Below are positions 1 to 11,600 of a stretch of DNA of 64,000 bases, piece after piece. Made by a program: the position numbers and the translations under genes. Below the pieces are notes generated by a model, which searched no databases, was not told the origin of the DNA, and saw nothing but the letters and a program-made list of their open reading frames with translations. Positions within the stretch are counted from its first letter, which is position 1, and each line of letters opens with the position of its first letter. This DNA comes from Cheiracanthium punctorium (lineage: Eukaryota; Arthropoda; Arachnida; Araneae; Cheiracanthiidae): positions 806,001 through 870,000 of the forward strand of contig JAWZYV010019498.1 in the NCBI GenBank assembly GCA_038373885.1, read 5' to 3'.

Positions 1-261
1 TAAAACTGTTTATAATCTTATTATATACTAATTATACTTCTCTTTATTTACTCTAATATAGACACTTTTATAGACACTTGTTTATACTGCCATTAAATGG
101 ACAGTAAAATTTGGCATTTTCTCTCCACTTATAGAAGATATTGTCAAAATGGATTCAATTATGTGGACTTATTTTTGGCGCCAAACTTGGAGATAAATTG
201 ACAAATATATATCCAACCTTGGTGACCTGGCATTTCAACGGCACCCCTTGAAAAGTGATTT

Positions 262-314
<53 letters not shown>

Positions 315-1262
315 AGTAGATAAAAATTTACACTTGTAAAACATTTCTACTGCAAAACAGAAAGAATATATTTTCTCAAAATCGGATAGGTTCATGTTGT
401 TTATATGTCACATTCACCATACATTTATTTATCAGAATACCATTGATATATTATTTTCTTTTTAAAGTTTTTTTTTCTTCCAGAACCTGGTCATGAACCA
501 TTCCAATTCGATAAGATTATGTTCTTTTAAGGTACGGTGTAACCTCGGGTCCACTGTATAATTCAACGTTAAAACAGTTTTTAAAGCAATGAAATAACGC
601 CATTTACTCAAATATTTCAATTGTAAATTTACAAGTTACTAGTTCTATGAAGTATCCAGGAAAAAAATAATCGTATAGTAACTGTGCCAATATTTTAAAA
701 TTTTCATAGAAAGGGCCTCAGCCAAATTTGCAATACCTGTACTTCACTTTTCTCTGCCTTATTGTTTATAAGAGTGCAGAATACAACTAGTGAAGAATCT
801 TCCACTAATTGCAGATCTTTTAACAGTTGTGTTTCAAAATTATATTACAAATTCGAGTAAAACAATGCAAGGTATATATTTGAAAAAAAACAATTATTTA
901 TTTTTATTTACAGTTAATGAAAAATAGGATATAGTTTTACAAACACTGACTTTTATTTTGAGCATCTTTTTATTGTGTTGGTGTAACTCATATATGAATA
1001 AATCAATTTAGTATCAAAAATTCTCACGGGATAATCCCTTTTTGGTACAAACTATTTCATTTCCAAACACGAACGAACTCTGTGAATAAGCTCTTAGAGT
1101 AAACAAAGAAAAGCATTACTGATTCCTTAAATCTAATCTCCAAAAGTAACTACCCAGAAAAGTTCCCCAAATTTATTGTAATAAAGTAAAAATCACTTGT
1201 AGAATTTAGCAGTAACAATACTTGTTTTCTTTTTCCCCCTGCTGGTAGTAAATATTTCCTTT
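1..1262. other. AT-rich intergenic or intronic DNA, no gene seen
   Basis: No open frame of gene-like composition, no transposase motif and no recognised repeat apart from a CT/T microsatellite at about 262-313. The open frame at 159-395 on the minus strand runs through that microsatellite and is an artefact of it. Confidence 0.6.
262..313. repeat. (CT)n followed by a long T run
   Basis: About ten CT dinucleotides followed by roughly 30 uninterrupted T. It could be an ordinary microsatellite or, read on the other strand, the poly(A) plus simple-repeat tail of a retroposed copy, but no retroposon body is recognisable beside it. Confidence 0.85.
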
Positions 1263-1266
1263 TAGC

Positions 1267-1777
1267 CCTTTGAAACGCAACAGTTTCCCAATGCTGAAAA
1301 AGGGCAGCCGTTCCCATCACTCGACTTAACTACCAGCAAGATGGCGTACGATCGAAACGTTCATCGCCTGCCACAGATCTAGAGACCCTTTTTTGACGGT
1401 AGCTGGCTGTGCGCGGGCACAGCCAGCTGTCGTCAAAAAGAGGGTCTCCAGATCTGTGGCACGCGATGAACGTTTCGATCGTCCGCCATCTTGCTGGTAG
1501 TTAAGTCGAGCGCTGGCAACGGCTGCCCTTTTTTCAGCATTGGGCAATCTATCCAGCTGTTCTCACATTCTTCCATTCTTTAGCAGATGTCAGTGTTGTT
1601 AAAAATAATCGTGACAATTTTTTGACGGGAAATGACGTACTAAAAAGTAAAAGAGTCTCGTGGAGCTGTGTCACCCGCAACTATTTTTATAGAAATTAAA
1701 TCTATTCTTCGTGACTGACAATTGTCAAAACGTCAGAGTTTGGTGTTCCCAGAGCGGGAACACTGCGCGTTAAAGGG
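1267..1777 (+). mobile_element. piggyBac-like palindromic MITE, full copy (P1)
   Basis: 511 bp non-autonomous element. The left end CCCTTTGAAACGCA and right end GCGTTAAAGGG are imperfect inverted repeats. The right end is followed by TTAA (1778-1781), the left preceded by TTAG, a one-base change from TTAA. TTAA targets and CCC/GGG ends are characteristic of piggyBac. Inside, about 1291-1412 and 1415-1546 form a nearly perfect palindrome that turns around at GGCTGTGC/GCACAGCC. A right-only segment of about 230 bp follows, ending with a small hairpin (1743-1750 pairs with 1756-1763). No transposase is present. Copies lie at 2207, 8204, 21993, 44716, 62798 and 63758. Confidence 0.8.
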
Positions 1778-2206
1778 TTAAACGAAAAAAATACGCCTCA
1801 CTTTGACAGCACTCAACAAAATGTATGAGCTCATAGATAGCCAAAGGTCAATGAGGAAGAGGAACTATGTTGTGTTCAACACATAGGGAATAAAATGCAG
1901 CAGTCTTAAACAGGGTCTTAGCTAAAGGTGGCTGATGGGAGTGCATCCACTTAAAAATGAACTAAGGGATACACCGAAATTTGTTTAAAAATGTATTCAC
2001 CTGCAAAGGTATTAAACTCCCTTTATCAATTTGCAATTTCTTTTTTATCCATTTTTATATGTGAACACTTTATGTAAAAATAAAATCAAATTCTAACCCC
2101 TTAAAAAAAGTATCTTATTTTGACTTCTGTCGACTATACTGCTTTCCAGTTTTTGACTTCTAGTATCTCCGAAAAGAAATCCTGATTACGAACTCATCTT
2201 ACTTAA

Positions 2207-2366
2207 TCCTTTGAGGCGCAACCCTTTCCCAATGCTGAAAAAAGGGCAGCCGTTGCCATCGCTCGACTTAACTATCAGCAAGATGGCGGACGATCGAAAC
2301 GTTCATCGCGTGCCACAGCTCTAGAGACCCTTTATTTGACGACAGCTGGCTGTGCCCAGCACAGCC
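2207..2366 (+). mobile_element. piggyBac-like half element, left arm only (P2)
   Basis: Preceded by TTAA (2203-2206), it starts TCCTTTGAGGCGCAACCC and matches the left arm of the copy at 1267. It stops at GCACAGCC, exactly where the full copy's palindrome turns around; the right arm and right end are absent. Confidence 0.75.
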
Positions 2367-2427
2367 CCGGAGCATGTCTTGGATTGCATCCTGACCTGTT
2401 CGATTCGTTTTTCCACAGCTTTAAATC

Positions 2428-2577
2428 ATGGAATTTACAAAACTTCGAGCACTTATCAACCGTCTAAAAAAAGACGACAAGCACTGGGCTAATGCACATT
2501 TTAGTCAATGGCGGTTCACCAAACTGGGGAATAATTTCACTTTTTGCAAATTTTGTTGTAATACTATAACCCTATAG
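2428..2577 (+). other. small open frame, 49 codons, unassigned
   Basis: ATG to TAG, preceded 13 bases upstream by a pyrimidine-rich TTTTTCCACAG that would serve as a splice acceptor. The predicted peptide begins MEFTKLRALINRLKKDD and ends with a cysteine pair (KFCC). Composition looks more coding-like than most short frames here, but I recognise no family and it may be chance or the edge of a decayed element, since it begins 60 bases after a piggyBac-like half copy. Confidence 0.15.
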
Positions 2578-3419
2578 TACTGCTGAAACTTAAGTGTTGT
2601 TACTTCAAAATTGACACAACTATAGAACCTTTGCTCGACTTCTCATGAAATACTGCGTGCCAAATTGCTTCTCTATTTTTTTACGATGCAGTAACATATT
2701 ACACAAAAATTCTAACGTTCGCACAACCACCTCGATACGAACTTTAACTGTGTCGAATTTTGCCTTCTTTTGTTCGCGCAATGTGCTGCAAAAGGGACAG
2801 AAAGGTTTTCCTTAGCGTATTTATATGGTAATAGATAGATATATAGATTCTAACCTTAGTTGTGGTCGAAACTAACAGGTTACATTGGATTTCAATGAAA
2901 TAATTAAAGTTGAATATTTTTAAAAATTTTACTCATACTACTGATTTTAGTCAATTTAGATTTTAGATTAAAAGATTATTTAAGAATTTACATTAGATTA
3001 AAAAATTATTTCAGTAGAAACAGCTGTAAATATGCTTTTTAAACTTTAAAGCCACATAATATTTTATGATAGAAATATTTTATCTATAGAAGGTGAAGGT
3101 GCACTGCAGGGAAAACTGCAGGTCAGTGCTAAAATTTTATTTCTCAGACACTCAGAGAGAAGACTATATACTTTATTAGGTATATTAACAACTTAGTAAT
3201 TAACTATTGGCTTTTGTTACTATTGAATACCCAACATAACAGAGAATTGCGATTTTGAGATATGTGCAGTAATGTAATTTATTTCTTATTATTATATTTA
3301 TAAATACTTCTCTCAAGTTTATAAAAAACTATACCCCTCTCAAACAAGAAATATGAATCATGCGAAAAGCATCGATTATGAAACACTTTCAAACACAACA
3401 GTATTTTTGCAACAAATTT
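2578..3419. other. AT-rich DNA, nothing recognised
   Basis: No coding signal, inverted repeat or interspersed repeat shared with the rest of the window was seen. A short GATA-rich run lies near 2834-2850. Confidence 0.5.
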
Positions 3420-4066
3420 GGTGGTTTATTGTCCTTTAATCTGGAGATTTTGAAGATACTGTAATTTTATACCTACTGTACTGCACTTGAAATAGATTAA
3501 TGTCTCTCAACTGCTATAGATCGTAATGAATTGAAATACCTTTGAGTGTCCCTGTAGAAGAACTATTAATAACACAGGTACTATATTCAATGAATAACAT
3601 TATTTTATGAGCCTTAATAACAAATATGTCAACTTTGCTTTTGTTGAAAAAACTAAATATCTCTAAAATACGCTTTCAAGAATGACAGACCACAGATCAT
3701 GATGTATTGGATTTTATTTTCCTTTGTTTCTGTAAAAGAACTATAAATGCTACATATATAATCTTCAAATGGCACTGTACATAGAAAAACATGTATAATT
3801 TTCGCACTAATCGGTGTATATTTACAGCAGTTAGAGCACGCACCAGTGGACAGAAGAATGGACAGGAAAATCGAAATCATAAACACCTTTCAATCTTGCC
3901 GGGAAGACGAAAATATAAATAGGCATTCCTCTTATACAAAATAACGGTATTGCACGAACACGGAGAGCGAGAAATTTATTCTTTTAAGAGTTAGCAACCA
4001 AAAATTAATGTTCCACAGGCTGAAAAATCAATGTTTGCAATTTTGTTGCATGTAAATCAGTTAATG

Positions 4067-4530
4067 CAGGGGTTCCCAAACGTTTTTCCCCGCGGCACCC
4101 TTGTCAGGCTAAAAGCATTTCGCGGCACCCTTGTCAGGCTAAAAACATTTCGCGGCAGATTTCCTTTAAAGCAATATGAATATGAAGATTAGAATGAAGC
4201 AGCTTGGATGCATTTTACGTTATTTTTTGTTTATTTGTTTATAGGGCTAACTATCAAGAAAGTACACTCTTGGGAAAGGGATATAGAATTTTGACAATAC
4301 CCCCATTTCAGGGAGTTCCTATAAAAGAGAGGCTACAGGACAGTGACTGAAATATTTTTGTTTGAGCCCACTTAGTGATCGGCTTGGCTAATTTTTTTGT
4401 GGGATAACGGTTCAGAGGAAATTATTAGATTATAATCCGCCAGAACACTTTTCTTGATTATCTCCACGGCACCCCTGACATACACTCGTGGCACCCTAGG
4501 GTGCCGCGCCACCCAGTTTGGGAACCTCTG
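4067..4530. mobile_element. hAT-type non-autonomous element, 464 bp, empty site known
   Basis: Ends CAGGGGTTCCCAAACG and, on the complementary strand, CAGAGGTTCCCAAACT, a typical hAT terminal repeat. It is flanked by an 8 bp duplication, AGTTAATG at 4059-4066 and GGTTAATG at 4531-4538 (7 of 8). The related F7 copy near 29760 reads straight through this point with a single GGTTAATG, so the insertion and its target site are directly visible. The body carries a tandemly repeated GCGGCACCCTTGTCAGGCTA phrase and has no transposase. Confidence 0.88.
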
Positions 4531-5218
4531 GGTTAATGCGTTAGAAACCCTTAAAAATTTCTCCGACCAACGCAACCCCCTCTTAGGCAGATAGCCCTTG
4601 CTTAGCTTCTTCTTAACGCAACACAATACACTAAATCAGTTAATTACAGCTCGCGAGTAACGAATTTTCACAATTCCCATTAAAACCGTCATAGCTTAAT
4701 GTTACCGCATTACGTATATTTTTGATTTCCCGGATATACCAGCAGATATATTTTATATTTCCAAATAATGAAAATATCGCAAAGTTAGTGTTCATTTTTC
4801 GAAAAGAAAAAAAAAATCGCACCCTATTTATCGTAGAAGTCACCAATATTGGCAACTTTTGGCGTAGCTTTTGAGGGAGTACGCAATCGTCGTTAAATCA
4901 TTAACTAATTATAGCTAGTAGGATACTATTGTACTTTTAATAGATGCCTGTCTCTAAACTGCCATTGAAAGTAATGCATTGGAATTATTTTGAGTGCTCC
5001 TGTAGAAGAACTATTAATGATACAGACGCTATTTTCGATGGAGAGCTGTATCTTGCAATCCCTAATAACATATAAAAATTTTGCTACATTTAAAATAGCC
5101 GAATATCTCTAAAAAACACTTAAACGACTCCCCATGGAGCGTAATATATTGGAAATCTTTTGAACTGTCCTGTGGAAGAACTAGAAATGCTGCATACACC
5201 ATTTTCAATGGTGTACAT

Positions 5219-5759
5219 TAGCGTTTCTCAACCTGTGGGGCGCGACACCCAAGGGAGGCTCAGAGCGTTTGCAGGGGGGGGTGCGAGAAAAAATAAAGAA
5301 CAAGTAGTGATGCATGTTTTTTAAAAAATCATCTTATTTATTCTCATTTTTGCTCAAAAATATATCCATTTTCGCTTAAAATGTTCATTCAAATTTACTG
5401 ATAACATTTTTTTGTATAAAATTCGACTAAATGTTCATTGATAAAGTAATTAAAAAACTTTGTAAAAAACACACATAAGAAGTAAAAGGAAAGAGGATAC
5501 GCGTTTCGTTCAAAAATTGTTTTGAACTTCTTCAGTCCAAGCCCTTCGTCGTAAAGAACACCTGTGTTCTTTACGACGAAGGGCTTGGACTGAAGAAGTT
5601 CAACACCAGTATTTTGACACCAGTATTTTGAGTGTTTTTTCAGTTAAATGTTCATTGCTAAAGATTAAAAAACTGAATGTATGTTGCAAAATGTGAGGGG
5701 GCGTCACCGTAAGTTAGCCTTTGTTGGTGGGGGCGAAGTTAAAAGGTTGAGAACCGCTG
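5219..5759 (+). mobile_element. hAT-type non-autonomous element, 541 bp
   Basis: Ends TAGCGTTTCTCAACCTGTGG and, reversed, CAGCGGTTCTCAACCTTT, with an 8 bp target duplication GTGTACAT (5211-5218) and GTGTACAG (5760-5767). A shorter copy lies inverted at 25774-26099. Relative to it this copy carries about 190 extra bases bounded by a direct repeat of about 28 bp (5431-5460 and 5646-5674), containing the long perfect hairpin at 5522-5603. Confidence 0.82.
5522..5603. repeat. perfect inverted repeat, 40 bp arms, 2 bp loop
   Basis: Bases 5522-5561 are exactly complementary to 5564-5603, leaving only CT as loop. The arms contain AAGCCCTTCGTCGTAAAGAA. It sits in the extra segment of the hAT-type element and is absent from the second copy of that element in this window. 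Confidence 0.92.
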
Positions 5760-5867
5760 GTGTACAGGGTACAGTACCTAGGAACAACATATATCAATTT
5801 TGTAGAAATCTATGCATATTTACGGGAATCTGAGCACAGACGGATAGACAGACAGAAAAACCGAAAT

Positions 5868-6012
5868 CTTCTAAGGGCTCTTAACCCATATTCACGCTAA
5901 GTTTTGGAAGGAACCACCGAAAACTCCGAACGGTTAGGTCGGCGGACGAGACCTGATTTTGAACCAGGCGCGTTCCTATACCCTCTGGACCGACTCAAAC
6001 GGGCTAACGTCA
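5868..6012 (-). repeat. tRNA-headed SINE fragment, type II head
   Basis: Read on the minus strand, a tRNA-like head with a box B-like GGTTCAAAATC is followed by the shared SINE body CCGACCTAACCGTTCGGAG. It closely matches the copy at 24663-24893. The 3' part of the body is missing or too diverged to follow. Confidence 0.65.
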
Positions 6013-6478
6013 TTAAATCCTCCAGGAGAGAAATTATGTGGTTTAAAGAGATGTTTATGTATAGAAAATGTATGCGATGAAAATTCTTTCTTTTAGAGAA
6101 GAAGCGTTGTTTCCCAATCCCTACCTCTAATGGCGAGTTCCAATTCATTATTGATCGGCTCTGCTTAAAGAATATCATTTCCTAACTGTATTCTGTCTAC
6201 TCATGAGTCTGTATAGTTTTATTTCCCATTAAATGCAACATCGTTACAACTAATATTTTCTTCAACAAATGAAACTAATTGTTTCTTTTTTCACTCTTAA
6301 ATTATAACTGTCAGTTTTTAAGATGCATCAAAGATAATTTAGAAATTCAATATCTGCAAAAACATTGGCGAAATTTATTAAGCTAAAAATTTCAACATTA
6401 ACATTCCATCGTTAATATTCCCTTTTTGCAATTCATTGATAAATATACCGTTGTTTGAACAATGGAAGACGGCAAAAC

Positions 6479-6512
<34 letters not shown>

Positions 6513-7135
6513 TATCATAAAAGCTTCTAGTGTTATATGTTTCTTTCTTTAAGTCGTATTTTTCTTTAAAAGTAATTCATTTCCCCACGCTCTAGGATGT
6601 TTTCAGCTTTTATTCTCGTTTCACCTTGCAGCTACAGCAGTCGTCACTTTTACATTCTAGAACAAATATTTTGTGTTTTGAAAAGCGTAAAATATTTATA
6701 CCTATATTTCTCTTCTCATTTTGTACTCAGCATTTTGAAATGACGGTTGAATGCACAAAGAATATTTTTCATAGTGTTTTGCAGGGTAAATAAATATAAC
6801 TAAATAAGGCACATCAGTCAAAATTAAAATGAATAATAAATAAAAAGCTGTAAAATGCTTTTGACGTTCTAGTTGTATACTTGTAAACATCAAACACTGC
6901 CTTACTTTCTTCCTCATTTTTTAGGTGAGAAAAAGGAGATGTTGAGTTTTAGATGGCACATACACTTGATAACTTTACTTTCATTAGTTAATAAAATTTA
7001 CTGTGTAAGTATATTGTTTAACTTTCTATAACATCTAATGTTTTTCTTTTTTTTTCTCGAAATTCAAGGTTTTATTGTAAGAAAACTGGTTATACATACC
7101 AAAATTGGTGCTGTGCCATTCCCATCTGGAAATTG
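6013..7135. other. AT-rich DNA with a T run, no gene
   Basis: Nothing recognised apart from a T run at about 6480-6507. The open frame at 6702-6917 on the minus strand gives a hydrophobic low-complexity peptide without recognisable family features. Confidence 0.5.
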
Positions 7136-7250
7136 TTCGTGTGTTGTGTTGTGGGATTAAGGCTAATTATCTGCATGAGGAATCTCGGCCTATGGGTGGG
7201 GTGCCCTCCGTGGGGGTCTTTTTAAGGGGTTCCTAACCCTCAAATTGTTC
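7136..7250 (-). repeat. SINE 3' tail fragment
   Basis: GTGTTGTGTTGTGGGATTAA followed by CTCGGCCTATGGG and CCCTCCGTGGGGGTCTTT: the tail and body end of the tRNA-headed SINE family in reverse. The tRNA-like head is missing, although SINE truncation normally removes the 5' end, so this is the expected decay pattern. Confidence 0.65.
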
Positions 7251-7374
7251 GTGAATTTGACAATAGTCTTAATAAAATTAAATAATGCCTCCAATTTTGC
7301 ATTTTCGAAAACCACCGCTATGCCGACCTTTGACGTGAAAATCCGTTTTTAAAGCGTTCAACATTGGCGACCCA

Positions 7375-7399
7375 TTTTTTTTTTTTTTTTTTTTTTTTT
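7375..7399. repeat. T run
   Basis: About 25 consecutive T; a simple repeat with no associated retroposon body recognised. Confidence 0.85.
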
Positions 7400-7779
7400 G
7401 CTAATAGCGGTTTCAACACTAAGTATTTTAACATTCGATGAGTAACAGCAGCAGATTTCTTCAAATTTAAGCAGAAAATTTAAAGCTGTTGCAAATGATG
7501 AGAATTTGGCTCGTAAATTGACTTATTTTATATTCGGAATAACTTTATGAAGCAGACACAAATCCATTAATGTTTCAGTGAGGTTATGCTGACAAATGCC
7601 CAAGTTTATAGCATGACGCAATCTGTTTATTTTGACCGATAAAGCCATCTGCAGAAAACGACGGAAGTAGAATTCTAAACTTATTAGTTATCATTAAATG
7701 AACGGCATATCTCAATGTCCTTTCTCCAATCGCCTTCCAATAAATGCAGAGGTAATAATTTTATGTGTGAAAAAAAAAT

Positions 7780-8075
7780 AAACTGGGTAAACTGTAAATC
7801 TATTTTTAATGAATTGGAATCGCAGTTTTCTCATCAAAGCTGATGACCGTCAATATGACATCAATATCAATTGAGGCCAGCTAATTTTGTCAAGCAAATG
7901 ATTAACTTAGTTTAGTCTCTGAAATAAAATGGAGATAAAAATAGCAAAAAATCGCTTAAATGTTTGTGAAAGGGTGGATTTTTAGTTTTTTTAAATAGCG
8001 CAGATTGCTTTCTGTATTTTTATACATAATTATGAAAAATTTCAAGCGGATGGTACAAACTGAACTTGTTGTTCT
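7780..8075 (+). repeat. interspersed repeat F9, copy 1
   Basis: Shares long similarity with 61975-62260 in the same orientation, including GCAAATGATTAACTT, AGCAAAAAATGGCTTAAA-like and TTTTTATACATAATTATGAA segments. The phrase GGGTGGAYTTTC with the surrounding AT-rich DNA also recurs near 46780. The pattern resembles the 3' part of a non-LTR retrotransposon, but no protein is visible and the class is not established. Confidence 0.55.
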
Positions 8076-8203
8076 GGTTACAGTATCATTGGTTGTTTAA
8101 CTTCTCTCTCTTTTTTACTGCTTGGTTCTTGCTTCTTATTTTTGTCACTTAAATTTCTATGCAGGCATCACCTTTTTTCGATTTATAGTACTGGCATCAT
8201 CTC

Positions 8204-8358
8204 TGTGCCGGCACAGCCAGCTGTCGTCAAAAATGGGTCTCTAGATCTGTGGCAGGCGATGAATGTTTCGATCGTCCGCCATCTTGCTGGTAGTTAAGTC
8301 AAGCAATGGCAACGACTGCCCTTTTTTCAGCATTGGGAAAGGGTTGCGCCTCAAAGGG
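8204..8358 (-). mobile_element. piggyBac-like half element, left arm only, inverted (P3)
   Basis: Begins at GTGCCGGCACAGCC, the palindrome centre of the full element, and ends TGCGCCTCAAAGGG followed by TTAA (8359-8362). It is the left arm of the family in reverse orientation, with the right arm absent and the break again at the palindrome centre. Confidence 0.75.
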
Positions 8359-8446
8359 TTAAGAATGATGCATACGGGAAAAAGCGAATATACAGATTTA
8401 AAAGCCGAAGTGAAAGAAAAATGAAAACAGAAAAAATAATTTTGAA

Positions 8447-8648
8447 TACATGATCTTGAATAGATTAAACTTAAGAAACTCAAAGTAAATGATTATTAAA
8501 ATCAGATATGTGATCTACATCTCATATATACTCCCCTCATCTAATCCCCTCATCTCCCCTAAATCTTGAATAGATTAAATTTAAGAAACGCAAAGTAAAG
8601 GATTATTAAAATTAGATATGTGATCTACATCACATATGCATGAACAGT
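8447..8648. repeat. tandem duplication, period about 115 bp
   Basis: The block starting ATCTTGAATAGATTAAACTT near 8450 is repeated near 8565 with few changes, including GTGATCTACAT. A CT-rich spacer with repeated CCCCTCATCT lies between the two. Confidence 0.8.
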
Positions 8649-11600
8649 TTCTTCTGTAAAACGGCTCCAGTAGATGTCAAAAATCAGATTCAGAATTGAA
8701 GTGTTGCTTACTTCAGTTTTCGGTGTTGCTTGAATACAAAGAAGATTAAAATGTATAACTCAAGCACATATCGGAAATAAAATTTAATATCTATTTGTGT
8801 ATTAATTATTATATAATTTAAGTATAGATTCACACGGGTTCATATTTTCCAACATATGAACTGAATATTGTGAGACAAAAGATCAAAAATAACTATTTTC
8901 ATAATAAGGTATCTTAAAATTTAATATTTATTCAGTTAAACAAATATATTTTATTTTAACTTTAGGCCTGTATAAAAAAAAAACATTTAAATTACTTTTT
9001 AAATATCCGAAAATAACTACACAAAATTAATTTCATTTTCACCCCACAAGTCTCATTTTTCACTACGCAAAATAACCAATTTTCTGCACCACTTCATCAT
9101 TTGTTTAAACTGTCTAATGTTTGTGAATTAAAATTATTTAATAAGCATATTGTGACATTCATTATACAGAAGTGCATTAAAAATTGTGCGAAAATCAATT
9201 ATAAAAGTCGCATTATGCAGATGACAAGAACATTAATTTGTTAATGATCGCATTGATGATATTTGAAGTTCGAAGTGCATGTAGCTTTGTTTTGCCAATA
9301 TTATTCATTAAATCTTTCACAAATCAAATGAAATTCAACCAGGTTTCTACTATTTAAATCTCCTTGAGGTATATTGAAATGAAATTGCAAAGTATTTTAT
9401 AATCATAATGAAATTGCAAAGTATTTTATAATCATAATGAAATTGCAAAGTATTTTATAATCATTGATATGTTGAAAAGTTATTAAAATAATCAGCTGCT
9501 CAATTAAGCAAGAATTATTTTGACAGAAAAAATGAGAAGCTATTGCAACATAACAGAGTTACTTAAAGGACAAACTAGCGGATCAGACATATAGTATCAT
9601 TTACTTTTAGATCGCTTTGAAATCATAAAAAATGTAACTTGTTTGCTCAAAGTTATTCTAGTAAATATTACATAGATTTAATTTAAAGTCTACGTTAAAG
9701 TACTTACTTACAAATTTTCTATTATTTTAAAGAATTTTTATATTTTTAGCTTTAGTAGTTTTGGCTAGGCAAAATACTGACGTATGTAAAAACAACATTA
9801 CTTTCCGTTGCACCTAAAAATTGAAATAGAATGATATTTCTAATGAAATATTTCTATGCAATCAATTTATATGCATTTGAAATATATTATTACAATTGAA
9901 GTAAAAAGTGGAAAACTCTCATTAGAGGAAATATGAAAAGAAATGTCTTATATATCTAAGGAGCTTGATTAGTATTCATTCATCATTATTTACTGATAAA
10001 TAGTAATATTTGTTAGTATGAAAACTGTAAGAATTTCATATTTTGATAAATACATTTCCAAAAAAAAAAATCTCATTCCAATTATGAATATTCTCATCCA
10101 TGGATATAGAAATCCAATAACTGAATTGAATATGCTACTTCATGAATTTTATGTGAACGAATATAAGAGCGTAGATTCACAGTGAAATTACATGCATGCA
10201 TGAAAAATAAATATAATTGAAAAAAAAATTTCTCATCTTAAAATTTAAGTTTTCATTTTTTTTAACATTCTATTCAATACACTTCTTTTGGAGAAAAATC
10301 CAGATAGAAAAGTGCAGCGACGACAGCCAGTTTCCATAAGAGAAAAGAAACGAAAACACAAAAAAACAGCCAAATGAATATACAAGCATCCAACATCCTA
10401 TAAGCAACAAAAAAGGCAAAAGAGAAAAACAAATTGGCTTTTGTTTGTATTTGTAAGAAAAACATAAGATGCATACTAATCTTGGTCAATCAATATTGGA
10501 TACAGTGCGGGAATACAAGATGGATCTCACAGTTTATATGAAATGATGTCCTGAAATTTCAATCTTAAAGATTCAACTTTTTTAGAGAAGACCTAAAAAA
10601 TAGATTTCAGATTCAAAAAGAACACTAATCAAATCGAAAAATGAATAATCTTAAGTATTTAACAAAATGAGTAAAATGTCTGTTATTTAAATTTATCTTA
10701 CATTTAAATAACAAAATAAGTAAGGCTGTGCGTCATAAATCATTCTTTTCATCACAAAAAAGTTATGTTGCCAGAGAATAAATCTCAACAAAATGTGGTT
10801 TGGTAAGCGTATGGAGTTAGTTCAGTGTGCACTCTAAGAACAGTATTTATTAGGAGTACTTTTTAGAACGCGAGCAATTTATTCATTTATTCATGTTTTT
10901 AAGTAGATACGTTTATGACTGCGACTAAAAAATAGCCCTAAATGAAAATATATATATATTTATTTATATTCATTCTAATAACTTTTATAGCTTAAAAATC
11001 TGCCAGTGAAGTGTAGTGTTCACAATCGGTGTCACTCCGATTTCAGGATTTCTTAATAAATACCAAGGGGGTCTATTCTCCACCAGTTGTAATTGCCAAT
11101 CGATGGTAAGTTATCCGTTGCTGATGTCACCCGACGATTTTCGATTCTTTGTCAGTGAATGCTTCACGCAGTCGTTACAAAAAGTCTGGAAACAGCGGTT
11201 AAGTAAATTACTGTATAAACCCAGTTGTTAGACAGTCTTAACTGTTTTTGCTTGTGAAATTTTCTGATTGCTTAATACTAAGTGGCTGAAAGTCCTAGCT
11301 TCAACAACACAGTGTTTGGTAAACGACTGAAGTTAACAAGAGCAGGGGTGAATCTAATTTCAAAAAATAGCTTTTTGGCAAGCCAGTAATGGACTTGTTA
11401 CTAATCAATTAAGGTTTTCCACCGACTCGGGGAGAATAGATCTCCAGCATTCGTAAGACAAATCATGCTGGAAATTTGTAAATGTAATTACATTTTCGTT
11501 GGCAAAAAATAATCCATAACGAGAAAAGTTATTTCCGACCGCAAACATCTTGTTTCAACAAACGATCTATGCTAAAACTCATTCAAATCACTCAAATGAA

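Larger units (their letters stand above)
3420..5880 (+). repeat. F7 modular interspersed repeat, copy 1 (interrupted twice)
   Basis: Diverged non-coding repeat built from recurring phrases such as TGTAGAAGAACTATTAATGA, TGAGTGCTCCTGTAG and AAACTGCCATTGA. The stretch 3980-5060 aligns along its length with 29680-30245 and with the two flanks of the 8.6 kb unit (52765-52941 and 61575-61720). It is split by hAT-type insertions at 4067-4530 and 5219-5759. No protein or known superfamily is apparent. Confidence 0.7.

Noticed and set aside
159..395. 78-codon minus-strand frame with poly-Lys and Arg-Glu repeats
   Set aside because: Translation of the CT and T microsatellite.
9378..9464. Short regularly repeated units reminiscent of a CRISPR array
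   Set aside because: The 29 bp units are directly adjacent without spacers, and the setting is eukaryotic.
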